A stretch of 64,000 bases of DNA, taken from NCBI GenBank assembly GCA_050247075.1, contig JBFWUW010000009.1:62001-126000 (forward strand). The letters run 5' to 3'. Shown here one piece after another: positions 45,692-55,523 of this stretch (positions are counted from its first letter, which is position 1; each line of letters starts with the position of its first letter). This stretch comes from JBFWUW01 sp050247075 (lineage in GTDB: Bacteria > Planctomycetota > Planctomycetia > Pirellulales > JBFWUW01). The notes under the pieces were generated by a model, which saw only the letters and a program-made list of their open reading frames with translations, searched no databases and was not told where the DNA came from. The position numbers and the translations under genes were made by a program.

Positions 45692-48364
45692 ATGCGACAA
45701 GACGCGGCCCAGACCTGGAACCGCATCAGCGCCTGGGGCTGGATGGCCACGGTGTTGCTCTTCGTATCGGCTGCATCGCACGCCGCCGACCCCGACGGTT
45801 CCCAGACTTCTTCCCACCAACGGCAGGCCAGCGAACTCCCCCCTTTGTCCACGGCCCGCGAGGTGGGACGGGCCAGGTCGTCCTTGCTGGCTGCGGTGGC
45901 ACAACAGGCCCCGCACGACCCCGCGGGCCTGCCGCGGGCCAATCTGGCGGACTTTGAGCAACATGTGAAGCCGGCGCTGGCCAAGGCTTGCGTCGGTTGC
46001 CACGGTCCCGATTTGGCGGAGCGGCAGATACGCATCGACACGCTCGATCCCGATTTGTTGCAGGGTGGTGACGTGCAGCGCTGGCTGGAGGTGCGCAATG
46101 TGTTGAGCAAGGGAGAAATGCCGCCGGAAGATGCGGAGGTTTCGCTGGCCGACGCGGAACTGCGGACGATCATCGAATGGCTGAATCAGGAGCTGCAAAC
46201 AGCGTCGCGTACGCGGCATCACGAAGAGAGCTATTCGTCCTTCCGGCGGATGGCGCGGTACGAATACAACTACGCCTTGCAGGATCTGTTGGGTTTGCCT
46301 TATGCCCTGGCCGACAGCCTGCCCCCGGAAACGGCCTCGGAGGATGGTTTCAAAAACAGTTCCGAACTGCTGCAGATGTCGACCATGCAGTTTGAAACGT
46401 ATCGAGAGATTGGCCTGAAAGCCCTGAAACGGGCCACGGTGAGCGGCGAGCGTCCGCAGCCCGTGACTTACATCATGTCCATGCGGGATGAGATGGCCAA
46501 AGCGGTGGCCGGCAGCGCGGAAGTCTTCGATAAGGCAGACGCAAAGAACGACAACAAGAGCCGGCAGCCCCATTTATTCGATCGCGACACGGGCCAAGGG
46601 CTGCTCTTCTCCGGCGGAAAGTGGCTGCCCACGCCCGACGCCAGCGCCGGGCAGACGCCTGCTGTTTCCGCGGTGGTGATGGCCCTGCCGCGATCTCATG
46701 AATTGAAGCTCGATCTGGACCGCTTTCTTCCCGATGAAGGGACAATGCGCGTGCGGATGCGCGTCGGACGCAGCAGCATGCATCCCGATGAGTACGCCAG
46801 CATCCGCCTGGTCTTCAGCGCCCACACCAGCAACAACGCCAATTTCTCCCAGGTGATTAGTGAGTGGGATATTCCGGTTACGGCGTCAGCCGACCATCCC
46901 GAGTTCATCCACTTCGATATTCCGCTGGCTGACATTCAGCGCAATCCATTCCGAAAGCTGGAAACAACCTTTCCCAGGCGGGATGAGTTCTTATCCATTC
47001 AGAATATCTCGAATGCACACCACAACCCGCAACCGCTGCAGGTTCTGATCGACTACATCGAAGTCAGCGCGCCCTTCCATGAGCAGTGGCCGCCCAAGAC
47101 CCATACGGATATTTTTATCGACAGCCCGCGCAAGGCCGATGAGGCCCTCTATGCGCGGGAAGTGCTGGATCGCTTTCTGAGACGTGTCTGGCGTCGGCCA
47201 GTGACGGCGCCAGAAGTCGATCCGTTCATGGCCCTGTTTGCGGAGTACCGTAAGGAATTTCCGACCTTGGAAGATGCGATGGTGGAAGTGTTGGCTGCCA
47301 CCCTGGCAACTCCGGAATTTCTCTACCTGACGCAACAGACATCGAATGCCGATGCGGAGGGTCCAGGCCGGATCAGCGCGACGGAACTGGCCAGCCGGCT
47401 ATCGTTTTTCCTTTGGTCGAGTATTCCTGACGAGGAATTACTGAGGCTGGCTGAGCAAGGAACGCTGCAAGAGCCCGCCGTGTTGAAGGCCCAGGTCACA
47501 CGCATGTTGGCCGACCCGCGTTCGCGGCGCTTCTCGCAAAACTTTGTTCAGCAGTGGCTGGGCTTGGATGGCTTGAATAGTGCGACGCATGTCAAGGACG
47601 ACGCGCTGCTGCAAGCCATGCAAGAAGAACCGATCGCCTTTTTCGACGAAGTCTTGAAGCAGAACAGCAGTGTCCTGGATTTCATCCATGCGGATTACGC
47701 CCTGGTCAACGAACGCCTGGCCGGACACTATGGCATTGCGGGCGTGTACGGCCCTCATTTCCGCCGAGTTTCGATCACGCCCGAGGCCAATCGGGGCGGA
47801 ATTCTGACCGCCGCCGCGGTCTTAACGATGAACTCCGATGGCCAGGACTCTCATCCGCTCAAACGAGGCGTATGGATGCTCAAACGCATCCTTCAGGATC
47901 CACCGCCGCCGCCGCCGCCGAATGTCCCGCAAGTCGATCTGACCGATCCGAACATCCTGAAAATGACGCTCAAGGAACGGATCGCGGATCACCGAAACAA
48001 ACCGGCCTGCATCTCGTGTCATGCGAAAATCGACCCCTGGGGAATCGCTTTCGAAAACTACGACGCCCTGGGATCTTATCGGACGAGAATCAAGGACGCG
48101 CCCGTCGATGCGACTTCAGAACTGTTCAACAAGCAGGAACTGGCGGGGATGGAAGGCTTGAAACGATACCTGCTGGCTGACCGGCAAGACCAGTTTACCC
48201 GAGCCATGGTGCATAAGATGGCCGCTTATGCCCTTGGCCGGCCGTTGTCGTTCAGCGATCATGCGGATGTGGACAGCCTGGCTGTCCAGTTCCGAAAGAA
48301 TGGAGACCGCTTGGGTGATCTCGTCCACTTGATCGTCAACAGCGAGATTTTTCATGCCAAGTGA
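45692..48364 (+). CDS. Secreted c-type-cytochrome protein with DUF1587/1592/1588/1585 domains
   Basis: 890 aa from the ATG at 45692, with GGGAG eight bases upstream; earlier in-frame starts would bury the signal peptide (WMATVLLFVSAASHAAD). A heme site VGCHGPD lies near residue 105 in a planctomycete cytochrome domain. The DUF1587 region (RMARYEYNYALQDLLG), the DUF1592 core (ATPEFLYLTQQ, ELASRLSFFLWSSIPDEELL), DUF1588 (GILTAAAVLTMNSDGQDSHPLKRGVWML, with CISCHAKIDPWG) and DUF1585 (MAAYALGRPLSFSDHADVD) follow in order. These proteins are thought to act in extracytoplasmic oxidation, electron acceptor unknown. It heads a pair with the DUF1552 gene. Confidence 0.9.
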   Translation: MRQDAAQTWNRISAWGWMATVLLFVSAASHAADPDGSQTSSHQRQASELPPLSTAREVGRARSSLLAAVAQQAPHDPAGLPRANLADFEQHVKPALAKACVGCHGPDLAERQIRIDTLDPDLLQGGDVQRWLEVRNVLSKGEMPPEDAEVSLADAELRTIIEWLNQELQTASRTRHHEESYSSFRRMARYEYNYALQDLLGLPYALADSLPPETASEDGFKNSSELLQMSTMQFETYREIGLKALKRATVSGERPQPVTYIMSMRDEMAKAVAGSAEVFDKADAKNDNKSRQPHLFDRDTGQGLLFSGGKWLPTPDASAGQTPAVSAVVMALPRSHELKLDLDRFLPDEGTMRVRMRVGRSSMHPDEYASIRLVFSAHTSNNANFSQVISEWDIPVTASADHPEFIHFDIPLADIQRNPFRKLETTFPRRDEFLSIQNISNAHHNPQPLQVLIDYIEVSAPFHEQWPPKTHTDIFIDSPRKADEALYAREVLDRFLRRVWRRPVTAPEVDPFMALFAEYRKEFPTLEDAMVEVLAATLATPEFLYLTQQTSNADAEGPGRISATELASRLSFFLWSSIPDEELLRLAEQGTLQEPAVLKAQVTRMLADPRSRRFSQNFVQQWLGLDGLNSATHVKDDALLQAMQEEPIAFFDEVLKQNSSVLDFIHADYALVNERLAGHYGIAGVYGPHFRRVSITPEANRGGILTAAAVLTMNSDGQDSHPLKRGVWMLKRILQDPPPPPPPNVPQVDLTDPNILKMTLKERIADHRNKPACISCHAKIDPWGIAFENYDALGSYRTRIKDAPVDATSELFNKQELAGMEGLKRYLLADRQDQFTRAMVHKMAAYALGRPLSFSDHADVDSLAVQFRKNGDRLGDLVHLIVNSEIFHAK

Positions 48365-48390
48365 CGAGACGGACGGATGGGCGATTTCTT

Positions 48391-48440
48391 GTAGCGGAAC
48401 TCGCCCGACTTCAGCTACAGTAGGCAGACACTTGTCTGCC
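48391..48440. repeat. Two palindromic repeats between the paired genes
   Basis: GTAGC (48391-48395) pairs with GCTAC (48414-48418) across a GC-rich middle. Directly after it, GGCAGACA-CT-TGTCTGCC (48423-48440) is a perfect palindrome. Both look like dispersed planctomycete palindromes; the second lacks a T-run. Confidence 0.55.
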
Positions 48441-48513
48441 GCTGGCCAGAGTTTGGTGCTGTTCCATCACAAACGGGCCGCGTCCCACAACCACGAAGTG
48501 TCGAGAACCGCCG

Positions 48514-49911
48514 ATGAATGACCAAGCACTGGCCTTGAGCCGTAGAAACTTCTTGCATGGCGCCGGAGTCGCGCTGGCCTTGCCCTGGTTGGAGTCATTC
48601 GCGGCCGATAGTCCCGGCCCAGATGCCACCCCGCGGCGTTTTCTTAGCGTCTACCATCCGGATGGCGTCGGCCTGCCGCTGAAATCAGACCCTGCCTGGG
48701 AGGATTGGAGCTGGTTTCCCCGAGGTGGCGAGAAGGATTTCACGTTGACCAAAGTGCTTGATGTGCTCGAGCCTTTGCGGGGCGACATCACGATTTACTC
48801 CGGTTTGTCGCACCCCGCCGTCCGAACCGTGCATGGCCATTCCAATGCCGATCAATATCTGACGGGCGCGGCGACGGGGGGCGAAGGGCCGTACAAGAAT
48901 TCGATTTCTCTCGACCAGGCCTATGCGGCGCATGCGGGTGAATTCACTCGCCACGCTTCCCTGGTGTTGTCGACCAATGGCGGGGTTGGCGGTCCTCGCG
49001 GCGCTCAGACGCAGTCCTTCAATAGTGAAGGCCGGCCGATTCCAGCCATGAACAGGCCCAAGCAAATCTTCGACATGCTGTTTGTCACCAGCGGCCGGGA
49101 GTCCGCCGCGAAACTGGCGAGAAGCAAAAGTGCCCTGGATCTTCTCATCTCCAATACTCGGTCGCTGAAAGGACGGCTGTCCCGGCACGATCAGGAGAAG
49201 CTCCAGCAATACCTTGACGCCGTTCGCGATACGGAAATCAAACTGGCGAAAGCCCAGAGATGGATCGACACGCCAGTGCCGACGGTCGATACGCGGAATC
49301 TGCATCTGGAGGCGGAACCCAAGGAAGCCCGGCTCTATTTTCAGACGATGTATGAATTGATCTATCTGTCGTTCTTGAGTGACTCCACGCGCGCGGTGAC
49401 GTTTCAACTGGGCCGGGAAAACGGCGAAGGTCCGCACGACCTATTATCCCTGGCCGTTGGGCTGGGGGGCGCACATGGCCTGACGCATGCCGTCAAAGAG
49501 CCGGACGGCTGGAAGAACCTGGGAACCTACAACCGCTACCAGGCAGAGGAATTCGGCCGTTTCGTGCAAAAACTAAAGGACACCCAGGAACCGACTGGCC
49601 ACGGAAACATGCTGGATAACACGTTTGCCATGCATGGATCAGCATCCAGCAGCTTCCACCTCTCGCGCAACTACCCGATTATTTCCGCTGGCGGCGGGAA
49701 TCTCGGCTTCCAGAATGGCCGGTACCTCAAGTTCGGCAAAGGCAATGAGGACAATCAGGCTGGCGCGGGAATTATTACCGATGCGGGCTGGCAAGGCAAA
49801 ATGGAAGTGGAAGAACTCCCGCTGTCACAGCTCTTCGTCACCGTCCTGCAACGGCTTGGCGTGGAAACCGACTCGTTCGGCGGTGTCACCGGGACGTTGG
49901 ACCGCGTGTGA
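48514..49911 (+). CDS. Tat-exported DUF1552 protein
   Basis: 465 aa. The leader LSRRNFLHGAGVALALPWL has the twin-Arg motif, so it is folded in the cytoplasm and exported by Tat, often implying a cofactor. DUF1552 features follow: RRFLSVYHPDGVGLP, VLEPLRGDITIYSGLSHP, HGHSNADQYLTGA, QTQSFNSEGRPIPAMNRP, then the helical IKLAKAQRWIDTPVP and LDNTFAMHGSASSS. It is the standard partner of DUF1592 cytochrome-like proteins and follows one here by 150 bases. Enzyme activity has not been assigned to the family. Confidence 0.9.
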   Translation: MNDQALALSRRNFLHGAGVALALPWLESFAADSPGPDATPRRFLSVYHPDGVGLPLKSDPAWEDWSWFPRGGEKDFTLTKVLDVLEPLRGDITIYSGLSHPAVRTVHGHSNADQYLTGAATGGEGPYKNSISLDQAYAAHAGEFTRHASLVLSTNGGVGGPRGAQTQSFNSEGRPIPAMNRPKQIFDMLFVTSGRESAAKLARSKSALDLLISNTRSLKGRLSRHDQEKLQQYLDAVRDTEIKLAKAQRWIDTPVPTVDTRNLHLEAEPKEARLYFQTMYELIYLSFLSDSTRAVTFQLGRENGEGPHDLLSLAVGLGGAHGLTHAVKEPDGWKNLGTYNRYQAEEFGRFVQKLKDTQEPTGHGNMLDNTFAMHGSASSSFHLSRNYPIISAGGGNLGFQNGRYLKFGKGNEDNQAGAGIITDAGWQGKMEVEELPLSQLFVTVLQRLGVETDSFGGVTGTLDRV

Positions 49912-50069
49912 GTTGTTTCCGCGACAGCCGTATCCGCGCAGGATGTTTGACCGGGTAGTTCGAGTACGATTCGCCAAGGGGCCGTATGTGGTTGTCGCTG
50001 GCCCGCCCTGAATTGTTCTGGATGGCAGGGAGACGGCCAATCCTAGAAATTCAAGCGGTGGTGATTTCA

Positions 50070-51398
50070 ATGCGTCAATTCGCTCTGCTGTCTGTCGTGC
50101 TGGTTGCTTCGGTCTCTGCCCAGGAGCCGCCGTACGAAATCGTCTTGCCGGCCGATCCGCCGTACTATCGAGTGCGGTACGCAGGCTCGTCGAATCCGGG
50201 CGAACTGATTTATCCCGTGAGCTACACGGTCTGGATTCCGCCTGGGGATAAGGCATTGCGCGGGCTGATTGTGCATCAACATGGCTGTGGCGAGGGTTCT
50301 TGCAAATCGGGGCAGACCGGCGCGTTTGATTTGCACTGGCAGGCCCTGGCCAAAAAGCACGGCTGCGCCTTGATGGGACCGTCGTATGAGCAGCCGGAAA
50401 AGGCCGACTGTCAATTGTGGTGCGATCCGCGGAACGGTTCGGATGTGGCGTTTCAGAAGTCTCTGATCGAGTTGGGGACCGAGTCAGGACATCCGGAATT
50501 GGCCACCGTGCCGTGGGCCATCTGGGGGCATAGCGGTGGGGGACACTGGGCAGGTGGAATGGCATTACTGCACCCAGAGCGAGTGGCCGCGGCGTGGCTG
50601 CGTTCGGGAGTGCCGCCGCTTGCGGCCGTCGAAGGCAGGCCCGCGCCGTACGTCATTCCAGACGCGGCCTGCCATGTGCCGGTGATGTGCAATCTTGGCA
50701 CCCAAGAGGGCGTTACGGACAAAGCGGGGCGGTTTGCCGGAGTTTGGCCGGGAGTCAAAGTCTTCTTTCAATCGCTACGGACCAAAGGCGGACTCGTCGG
50801 CGTGTCTGTTGATCCTCTTTCGAGCCATGACTGTGGCAACCAACGCTATCTGGCAATGCCCTGGTTTGATGCCTGTCTGACGGCGCGTCTGCCCGAAAAG
50901 CGCGGAGAACCGCTGAGGCCAATGTCAACCGAAGAGAGCTGGGTTGCGCCACTGAATGGCGATGATGCGAATGTCGTTGCTCCCGTGCCCGCATCGAAGT
51001 TCGACGGTGCCCTGGAAAACTCCGTTTGGCTGCCGAACGAGTCGGTGGCGGTTGCTTGGATGCAATACGTTAAAGATTCCGCCGTGGCCGACTCCACGCC
51101 TCCACCCGCCCCAACAGACCTGCACGTTGCGGGCAACGTGCTGACCTGGTCCACCGAGGCCGACCTTGAAAGCGGCCTGGCCAGCTTCATCATTGAGCGC
51201 GATGGAGAGTTTCTGGCCAACGTTCCGGAGCACGGCAAGAACCCCTTTGGCCGCCCGATCTTCCAAAATCTCTCCTACAGCGATACGCCCACGCAGCCGC
51301 TGGTGGAGATGCGGTTCACCGACACCACGGCGGTAGCCGGCAAGTCGCACCGGTACCGAGTCATCGCGGTGAATACGGCCGGCTTGAAGTCGAGGTAG
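50070..51398 (+). CDS. Secreted alpha/beta hydrolase with C-terminal Fn3-like domain
   Basis: 442 aa from the ATG at 50070 (signal MRQFALLSVVLVASVSA). The hydrolase core shows LRGLIVHQHGCGEGSC (oxyanion region), the nucleophile elbow IWGHSGGGHWAGGMAL and a conserved His in LSSHDCGNQRY. The C-terminal 110 residues form an Fn3-like module (PPAPTDLHVAGNVLTWS, ESGLASFIIERDGEF, HRYRVIAVNTAGL), typical of secreted glycan-active or adhesive enzymes. Cys residues in the first domain suggest disulfides. It lies between the two cytochrome/DUF1552 pairs and may be a peripheral esterase; substrate unknown. Confidence 0.78.
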   Translation: MRQFALLSVVLVASVSAQEPPYEIVLPADPPYYRVRYAGSSNPGELIYPVSYTVWIPPGDKALRGLIVHQHGCGEGSCKSGQTGAFDLHWQALAKKHGCALMGPSYEQPEKADCQLWCDPRNGSDVAFQKSLIELGTESGHPELATVPWAIWGHSGGGHWAGGMALLHPERVAAAWLRSGVPPLAAVEGRPAPYVIPDAACHVPVMCNLGTQEGVTDKAGRFAGVWPGVKVFFQSLRTKGGLVGVSVDPLSSHDCGNQRYLAMPWFDACLTARLPEKRGEPLRPMSTEESWVAPLNGDDANVVAPVPASKFDGALENSVWLPNESVAVAWMQYVKDSAVADSTPPPAPTDLHVAGNVLTWSTEADLESGLASFIIERDGEFLANVPEHGKNPFGRPIFQNLSYSDTPTQPLVEMRFTDTTAVAGKSHRYRVIAVNTAGLKSR

Positions 51399-51459
51399 GC
51401 CGCGCCATCCGCCGCGCCGCGTCAGCGATTCTTTCTCGGCACATCCGCAAAAGGACGAC

Positions 51460-52803
51460 CTAGCCCGAAAGTTGCCCCAGTTCGTGGGTGCTGTCGCCGA
51501 GTTCCGTGACGTTGATTTCCATCCGGCGGAGCATCGCCAGCCAGAGGTTGTTGAGCGGCGTCTCTTTGGGATAGCGGATGTGCCGGCCCCCCTGGAGCAG
51601 GCCGCAGCCGCCACCAGCCAGCAGAATCGGCAGATCGTCGTGGTTGTGGGCGTTGCCGTCGGAGTTGCCGCTGCCGTAGGCAATCATCGCGTGATCGAGC
51701 AGCGTGCCGTCTCCCTCGGGCGTTTGGTCGAGCTTTTCCAAGAGGTAGGCCAGATGCTTCATGTGGAACAGGTTGATCTTGCGGATCTTGGCCTTCTTCG
51801 CCTCGTCGTTGCCGTGGTGCGACAGGTCGTGGTGCCCTTCCGGCACGTCGATGAACGGGTACGGCTTGTTGCTCCCTTCGTTCGCCAGCACTAAGGTCAA
51901 TACGCGGGTGACATCCGCCTGGAAGGCCAGCACCGTCAGGTCGGCCATCAGGCGTATGTGTTCATCGTAGGCGGCGGGAATGCCGGTCGGAGCAGGATAG
52001 TCGGGGGTCTGAATCGGCGGCAGCTTCTCGGCCCGCTCGATCCGCAGTTCAATATCGCGGATCGCCGCGAAATACTCATCGAGCTTGCCGACATCCTTTG
52101 CTCCCAGTTTGCCCGACAGATCCCGCGAATCCTCACGGACGAAGTCGAGGATGCTCTTTCGCCGGGCGTTTCGCTGGGCGCTTTGGGAATTGGACGATGA
52201 TCCAAACAGCCGCTCGAACGCCAGTTTAGGATCGACTTCCTTGGGCAGCGGTTGCGTCGCGGAGCGCCATGACATCGTCGAAGAATACAGGCAGCTATAG
52301 CCGGAGTCGCAATTGCCGGCCATGGCACCATGTTCGCAGCCGATCTCCAGCGACGGCAGCCGCGTCTGGTGCCCAACCCGCGAGGCGGCGACCTGGTCCA
52401 CCGAAATGCCCGCGCGAATATCGGTGCCGTCTGTCTTGCGCGGCTGCGCACCGGTCAAAAACGCCGCCAGCGCCCGGGCGTGGTCGCCGCCGCCGTCGCC
52501 GTTCGCACGAGCCTTATCGGCGGTCAGGCCGGTCAGGACGAGGAATTTGTCGCGGACGTTAGCGAGGGGAGACAGCAGTTCGGGCAGCTCAAAGTTCGCG
52601 CCTTCCTGCTGAGGCGTCCAATCGGCCATATTTTTGCCGTTGGGGGCATAAATGAATGCCATCCGGTTCGGCGCGGCCTTCTCGGGAGACGGCGCATCGG
52701 CCCAGGCGTTTAACGGTCCCATCGCTTCCAACCAGGGAAGCGACATGGTCACACCCAAGCCACGCAGCACGGTTCGTCGGGAAAGTTGCCGGGATCGACT
52801 CAT
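51460..52803 (-). CDS. Tat-exported DUF1552 protein (second copy)
   Basis: 447 aa. Leader LSRRTVLRGLGVTMSLPWLEAM has the twin-Arg motif. DUF1552 blocks are MAFIYAPNGKNMADWTP, LANVRDKFLVLTGLT, GDGGGDHARALAAFLTGAQP, GTDIRAGISVDQVAA, the YSCLYSSTMSWRS region and LDHAMIAYGSGNSDGNAHNHDDLPILLAGG. It is only distantly similar to the copy at 48514, so this is not a recent duplication. It is 49 bases downstream of the DUF1592 gene on the same strand, so the two form an operon. Confidence 0.9.
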   Translation of the reverse strand: MSRSRQLSRRTVLRGLGVTMSLPWLEAMGPLNAWADAPSPEKAAPNRMAFIYAPNGKNMADWTPQQEGANFELPELLSPLANVRDKFLVLTGLTADKARANGDGGGDHARALAAFLTGAQPRKTDGTDIRAGISVDQVAASRVGHQTRLPSLEIGCEHGAMAGNCDSGYSCLYSSTMSWRSATQPLPKEVDPKLAFERLFGSSSNSQSAQRNARRKSILDFVREDSRDLSGKLGAKDVGKLDEYFAAIRDIELRIERAEKLPPIQTPDYPAPTGIPAAYDEHIRLMADLTVLAFQADVTRVLTLVLANEGSNKPYPFIDVPEGHHDLSHHGNDEAKKAKIRKINLFHMKHLAYLLEKLDQTPEGDGTLLDHAMIAYGSGNSDGNAHNHDDLPILLAGGGCGLLQGGRHIRYPKETPLNNLWLAMLRRMEINVTELGDSTHELGQLSG

Positions 52804-52852
52804 CGGTGGTGTTCCTAAAAGGTTCGCGGGGCATGCCAGTCGGGAAAACGGT

Positions 52853-55282
52853 TCATGGCTCGGCCGTGGCTGATCCGCGCCGCTGCCGGAAAGGCTCGCT
52901 CTTAACTACCTCGGTTACGAGAACAGAAAACTTGTAGTCGCCGGCGGCCAACTTCGCCAAGATCCGCTCGGTGGTCGGCCTATCATAATATTCCATGCCA
53001 CGGCCGAGCGCGTAGGTCAGCATTTTCTCCGTCAACGAACGGGCAAACAAATCCTTCTTCGCCAACAAGATCGACTTCAAGTCACCGGGACCGGCAAATT
53101 TGGTTCCATCGGCAAACTGGCCCGACGGATCGACATCGAACGCCCCGTCCTTGGCGCGAAACTGCCCGACGGCGTCAAAATTCTCCAAGGCAAACCCGAT
53201 CGGGTCCATCTTGGCGTGGCAATTCGCGCAGCTCGGGTTCTGACGATGCACTTCCATCCGTTGCTTGAGCGAGCCGCCGGCAATCGCCTTCTCGTCCGTG
53301 GGAAGCTCGGGCACGTTGGGGGGCGGCGGAGGGGGAGGCTCTCCTAAGATCTGCTCCAACACCCAGCGGCCGCGCTTGACGGGTGAAGTCCGCGTCGGGT
53401 TCGATGTTACCGTGAGGATGCTGGCTTGGGTGAGCAGGCCGCCGCGTTCGCGGCCTTGCAACGTGACGCGGCGAAACTCCTCGCCGGTGATCGGTTCGCC
53501 CGCCGGCTGCTCAGCCGGCTTGCCCGACCAATTGCCGTTGGTGTCGGCGATACCGTAGTGCCGGGCCAGCGGTTCGTTCAAGAATGTGTAGTTCGCGTCG
53601 AGCAGGTCGAAAATGCTCCGGTCCTCGCGCATCACCGATGCAAAGAAAAGTTCGGTCTCCTGGAGCATCGCCATCCTCAGCCGCTCGTTGAACGCCGGGA
53701 ACAGTTGGGCGTCTGGCGTCAATCGCTCGAGCCTTTGCACTTGCAGCCACTGCAGGGCAAAATTCCTCACGAATTCCACCGACCTGGGGTCGTCCAGCAT
53801 TCGCCGCGCCTGGGCGTCGATGTTGGCCGTCAACTGGCTTTGCGCGGCAAGATCCAACAGCGCGTCGTCGGGCATCGTCGTCCACAAGAAGTACGACAGC
53901 CGCGACGCTAACTGAAATTCATCCAGCAGTTGCGGCCCGGCGCCTTGCGGATGGTCGTCCAACTCGACACGAAACAAAAACTTCGGCGAGCAAAGCATGG
54001 CGGCGATCGCTTGCTGCATCCCGGCTTCCCACTTCTCGCCGGCTGCCTGGGCATCGTCCACCAACTTTGTCACTCGGGCCAACTCCGCCTCGGTCGCGGG
54101 CCGGCGATAGGCCCTCCGTAGCAGCCGGGTCAATACTTCGCGAGTCCGCTCGGCGGTCGATTGGCCAGGCGTGCAAGCCAGGATCATCTGATGCGACTTG
54201 GGGCGCGTTTCCAGCGGCCCCTCGCTCCACAAGTGTTCGATATGTAGTTTCGGCGGCGGTTGGCCTTCCGGCGGTTTGACGACCGCGATGCCGGCATTTT
54301 GTATGCCGCCGATTTTGCTGATGAGAAACTCAATCTCCTGCGTGCTGGCGGGATCGCGCCCCGTGATCTCGAAGATCTTCAAGATCTTGGCGCCCTTGAG
54401 CTTGGGCGAGTCGGCGGTTAGCAATTGAGAAATTTCCGCCTCGGAGGAGACATCCTTGAGTTCCTGACCGGTGATAAACAAGGCGACCTTGACCGGCGCC
54501 GTGCCGCTGGTCTCGGCATACAGCGAGGCCCGGAAGATTAAATCGGCGTCCGCCGAAAACTTCAGATAGTCGCCACCCGCGGTAAACGGCCCCGAATGCA
54601 CCGCTTCGCTGGAAGTCGGATCGAGCACGCGAAACCGCGCTTGCGATGTTTCGGCATTGTTGGGCTGCAAATACTTGCCCGACAGGTAGCGGCGAGAGGG
54701 GGGCGGCGGATTCACCACGATGACGCGGTCGGCAATCATCTCGGCCGCGTCGAGATAGCGTTCCATCAGCAACGGCGATAACGTCAGCACATCGCCGATA
54801 TTGTCGAAGCCGTGCCCAACGTCGTCCGCCGGAAAGCCTTCCGTCGGATTGAAATCGACGCCGAGCAAATCGCGAACCGTATTCTTGTACTCGACGCGGT
54901 TGAGGCGGCGCATGGTGACGCGCCCTGGGTCGGGTTGGGCGTGCCGATCCGCGTAGTCGAATACACTCCTCACATGCGCGATGAACGCTTCGGTCTCGGC
55001 CACCGCGGGCCGGGGCTGGTCCCGCGGAGGCATCTCGCCTGCCTGGACCATCTTCAGCACATTGTCCCATACCTTCCGCTTACGAACGACCGACAGCGGA
55101 TCGCGAAACTCCGCTAGCGACAACTCGGCTTTGGCATCCTGCTCGCCGTGGCATGACAGGCAATGCGCTTCCAGAAATGGCCGGCCCACCCGCGCAAAAT
55201 CGGGAGCGTCGTCACCAGCCGCGGAGCGGGCCGCCATACCGACGAAGACCATCACGATCATTGAAAAAACAGCTCGTTCCAT
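52853..55282 (-). CDS. Secreted c-type-cytochrome protein with DUF1587/1592/1588/1585 domains (second copy)
   Basis: 809 aa. Signal MERAVFSMIVMVFVGMAARS, then a heme-binding HCLSCHGEQ near residue 40 and AGEMPPRDQPRP, usual after the planctomycete cytochrome domain. DUF1587 (MRRLNRVEYKNTVRDLLGVD), a carbohydrate-binding-like beta segment, DUF1592 (SPKFLFRVELDD, QLASRLSYFLWTTMPDDALL), DUF1588 (GLLTQASILTVTSNPTRTSPVKRG, CANCHAKMDPIG) and DUF1585 (MLTYALGRGMEYYDRP) follow. Compared with the copy at 45692 it has an extra beta insert near residues 200-340. Forms an operon with the DUF1552 gene. Confidence 0.9.
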   Translation of the reverse strand: MERAVFSMIVMVFVGMAARSAAGDDAPDFARVGRPFLEAHCLSCHGEQDAKAELSLAEFRDPLSVVRKRKVWDNVLKMVQAGEMPPRDQPRPAVAETEAFIAHVRSVFDYADRHAQPDPGRVTMRRLNRVEYKNTVRDLLGVDFNPTEGFPADDVGHGFDNIGDVLTLSPLLMERYLDAAEMIADRVIVVNPPPPSRRYLSGKYLQPNNAETSQARFRVLDPTSSEAVHSGPFTAGGDYLKFSADADLIFRASLYAETSGTAPVKVALFITGQELKDVSSEAEISQLLTADSPKLKGAKILKIFEITGRDPASTQEIEFLISKIGGIQNAGIAVVKPPEGQPPPKLHIEHLWSEGPLETRPKSHQMILACTPGQSTAERTREVLTRLLRRAYRRPATEAELARVTKLVDDAQAAGEKWEAGMQQAIAAMLCSPKFLFRVELDDHPQGAGPQLLDEFQLASRLSYFLWTTMPDDALLDLAAQSQLTANIDAQARRMLDDPRSVEFVRNFALQWLQVQRLERLTPDAQLFPAFNERLRMAMLQETELFFASVMREDRSIFDLLDANYTFLNEPLARHYGIADTNGNWSGKPAEQPAGEPITGEEFRRVTLQGRERGGLLTQASILTVTSNPTRTSPVKRGRWVLEQILGEPPPPPPPNVPELPTDEKAIAGGSLKQRMEVHRQNPSCANCHAKMDPIGFALENFDAVGQFRAKDGAFDVDPSGQFADGTKFAGPGDLKSILLAKKDLFARSLTEKMLTYALGRGMEYYDRPTTERILAKLAAGDYKFSVLVTEVVKSEPFRQRRGSATAEP

Positions 55283-55523
55283 TCACTCGGCTCGGCAGGC
55301 GAACAGGAGGCGGGAAAGCGGCGGGACACAGTCTGGCCAGGGAGGGCAACGGACCAGAGGAGGGTACTAATAGCATAACCGCACTTTCCCAGTATAGAAA
55401 TACTGGAATTTCGCGGGGCGAGATCCATGATTTACTCCGCCGTCGCACGGGATGGCGTTGCCATCGGGAGTACTCTGGTCCATGATGATGAAAGTCCGCG
55501 TAGTTGAAACAGGAGCCGTGCCG

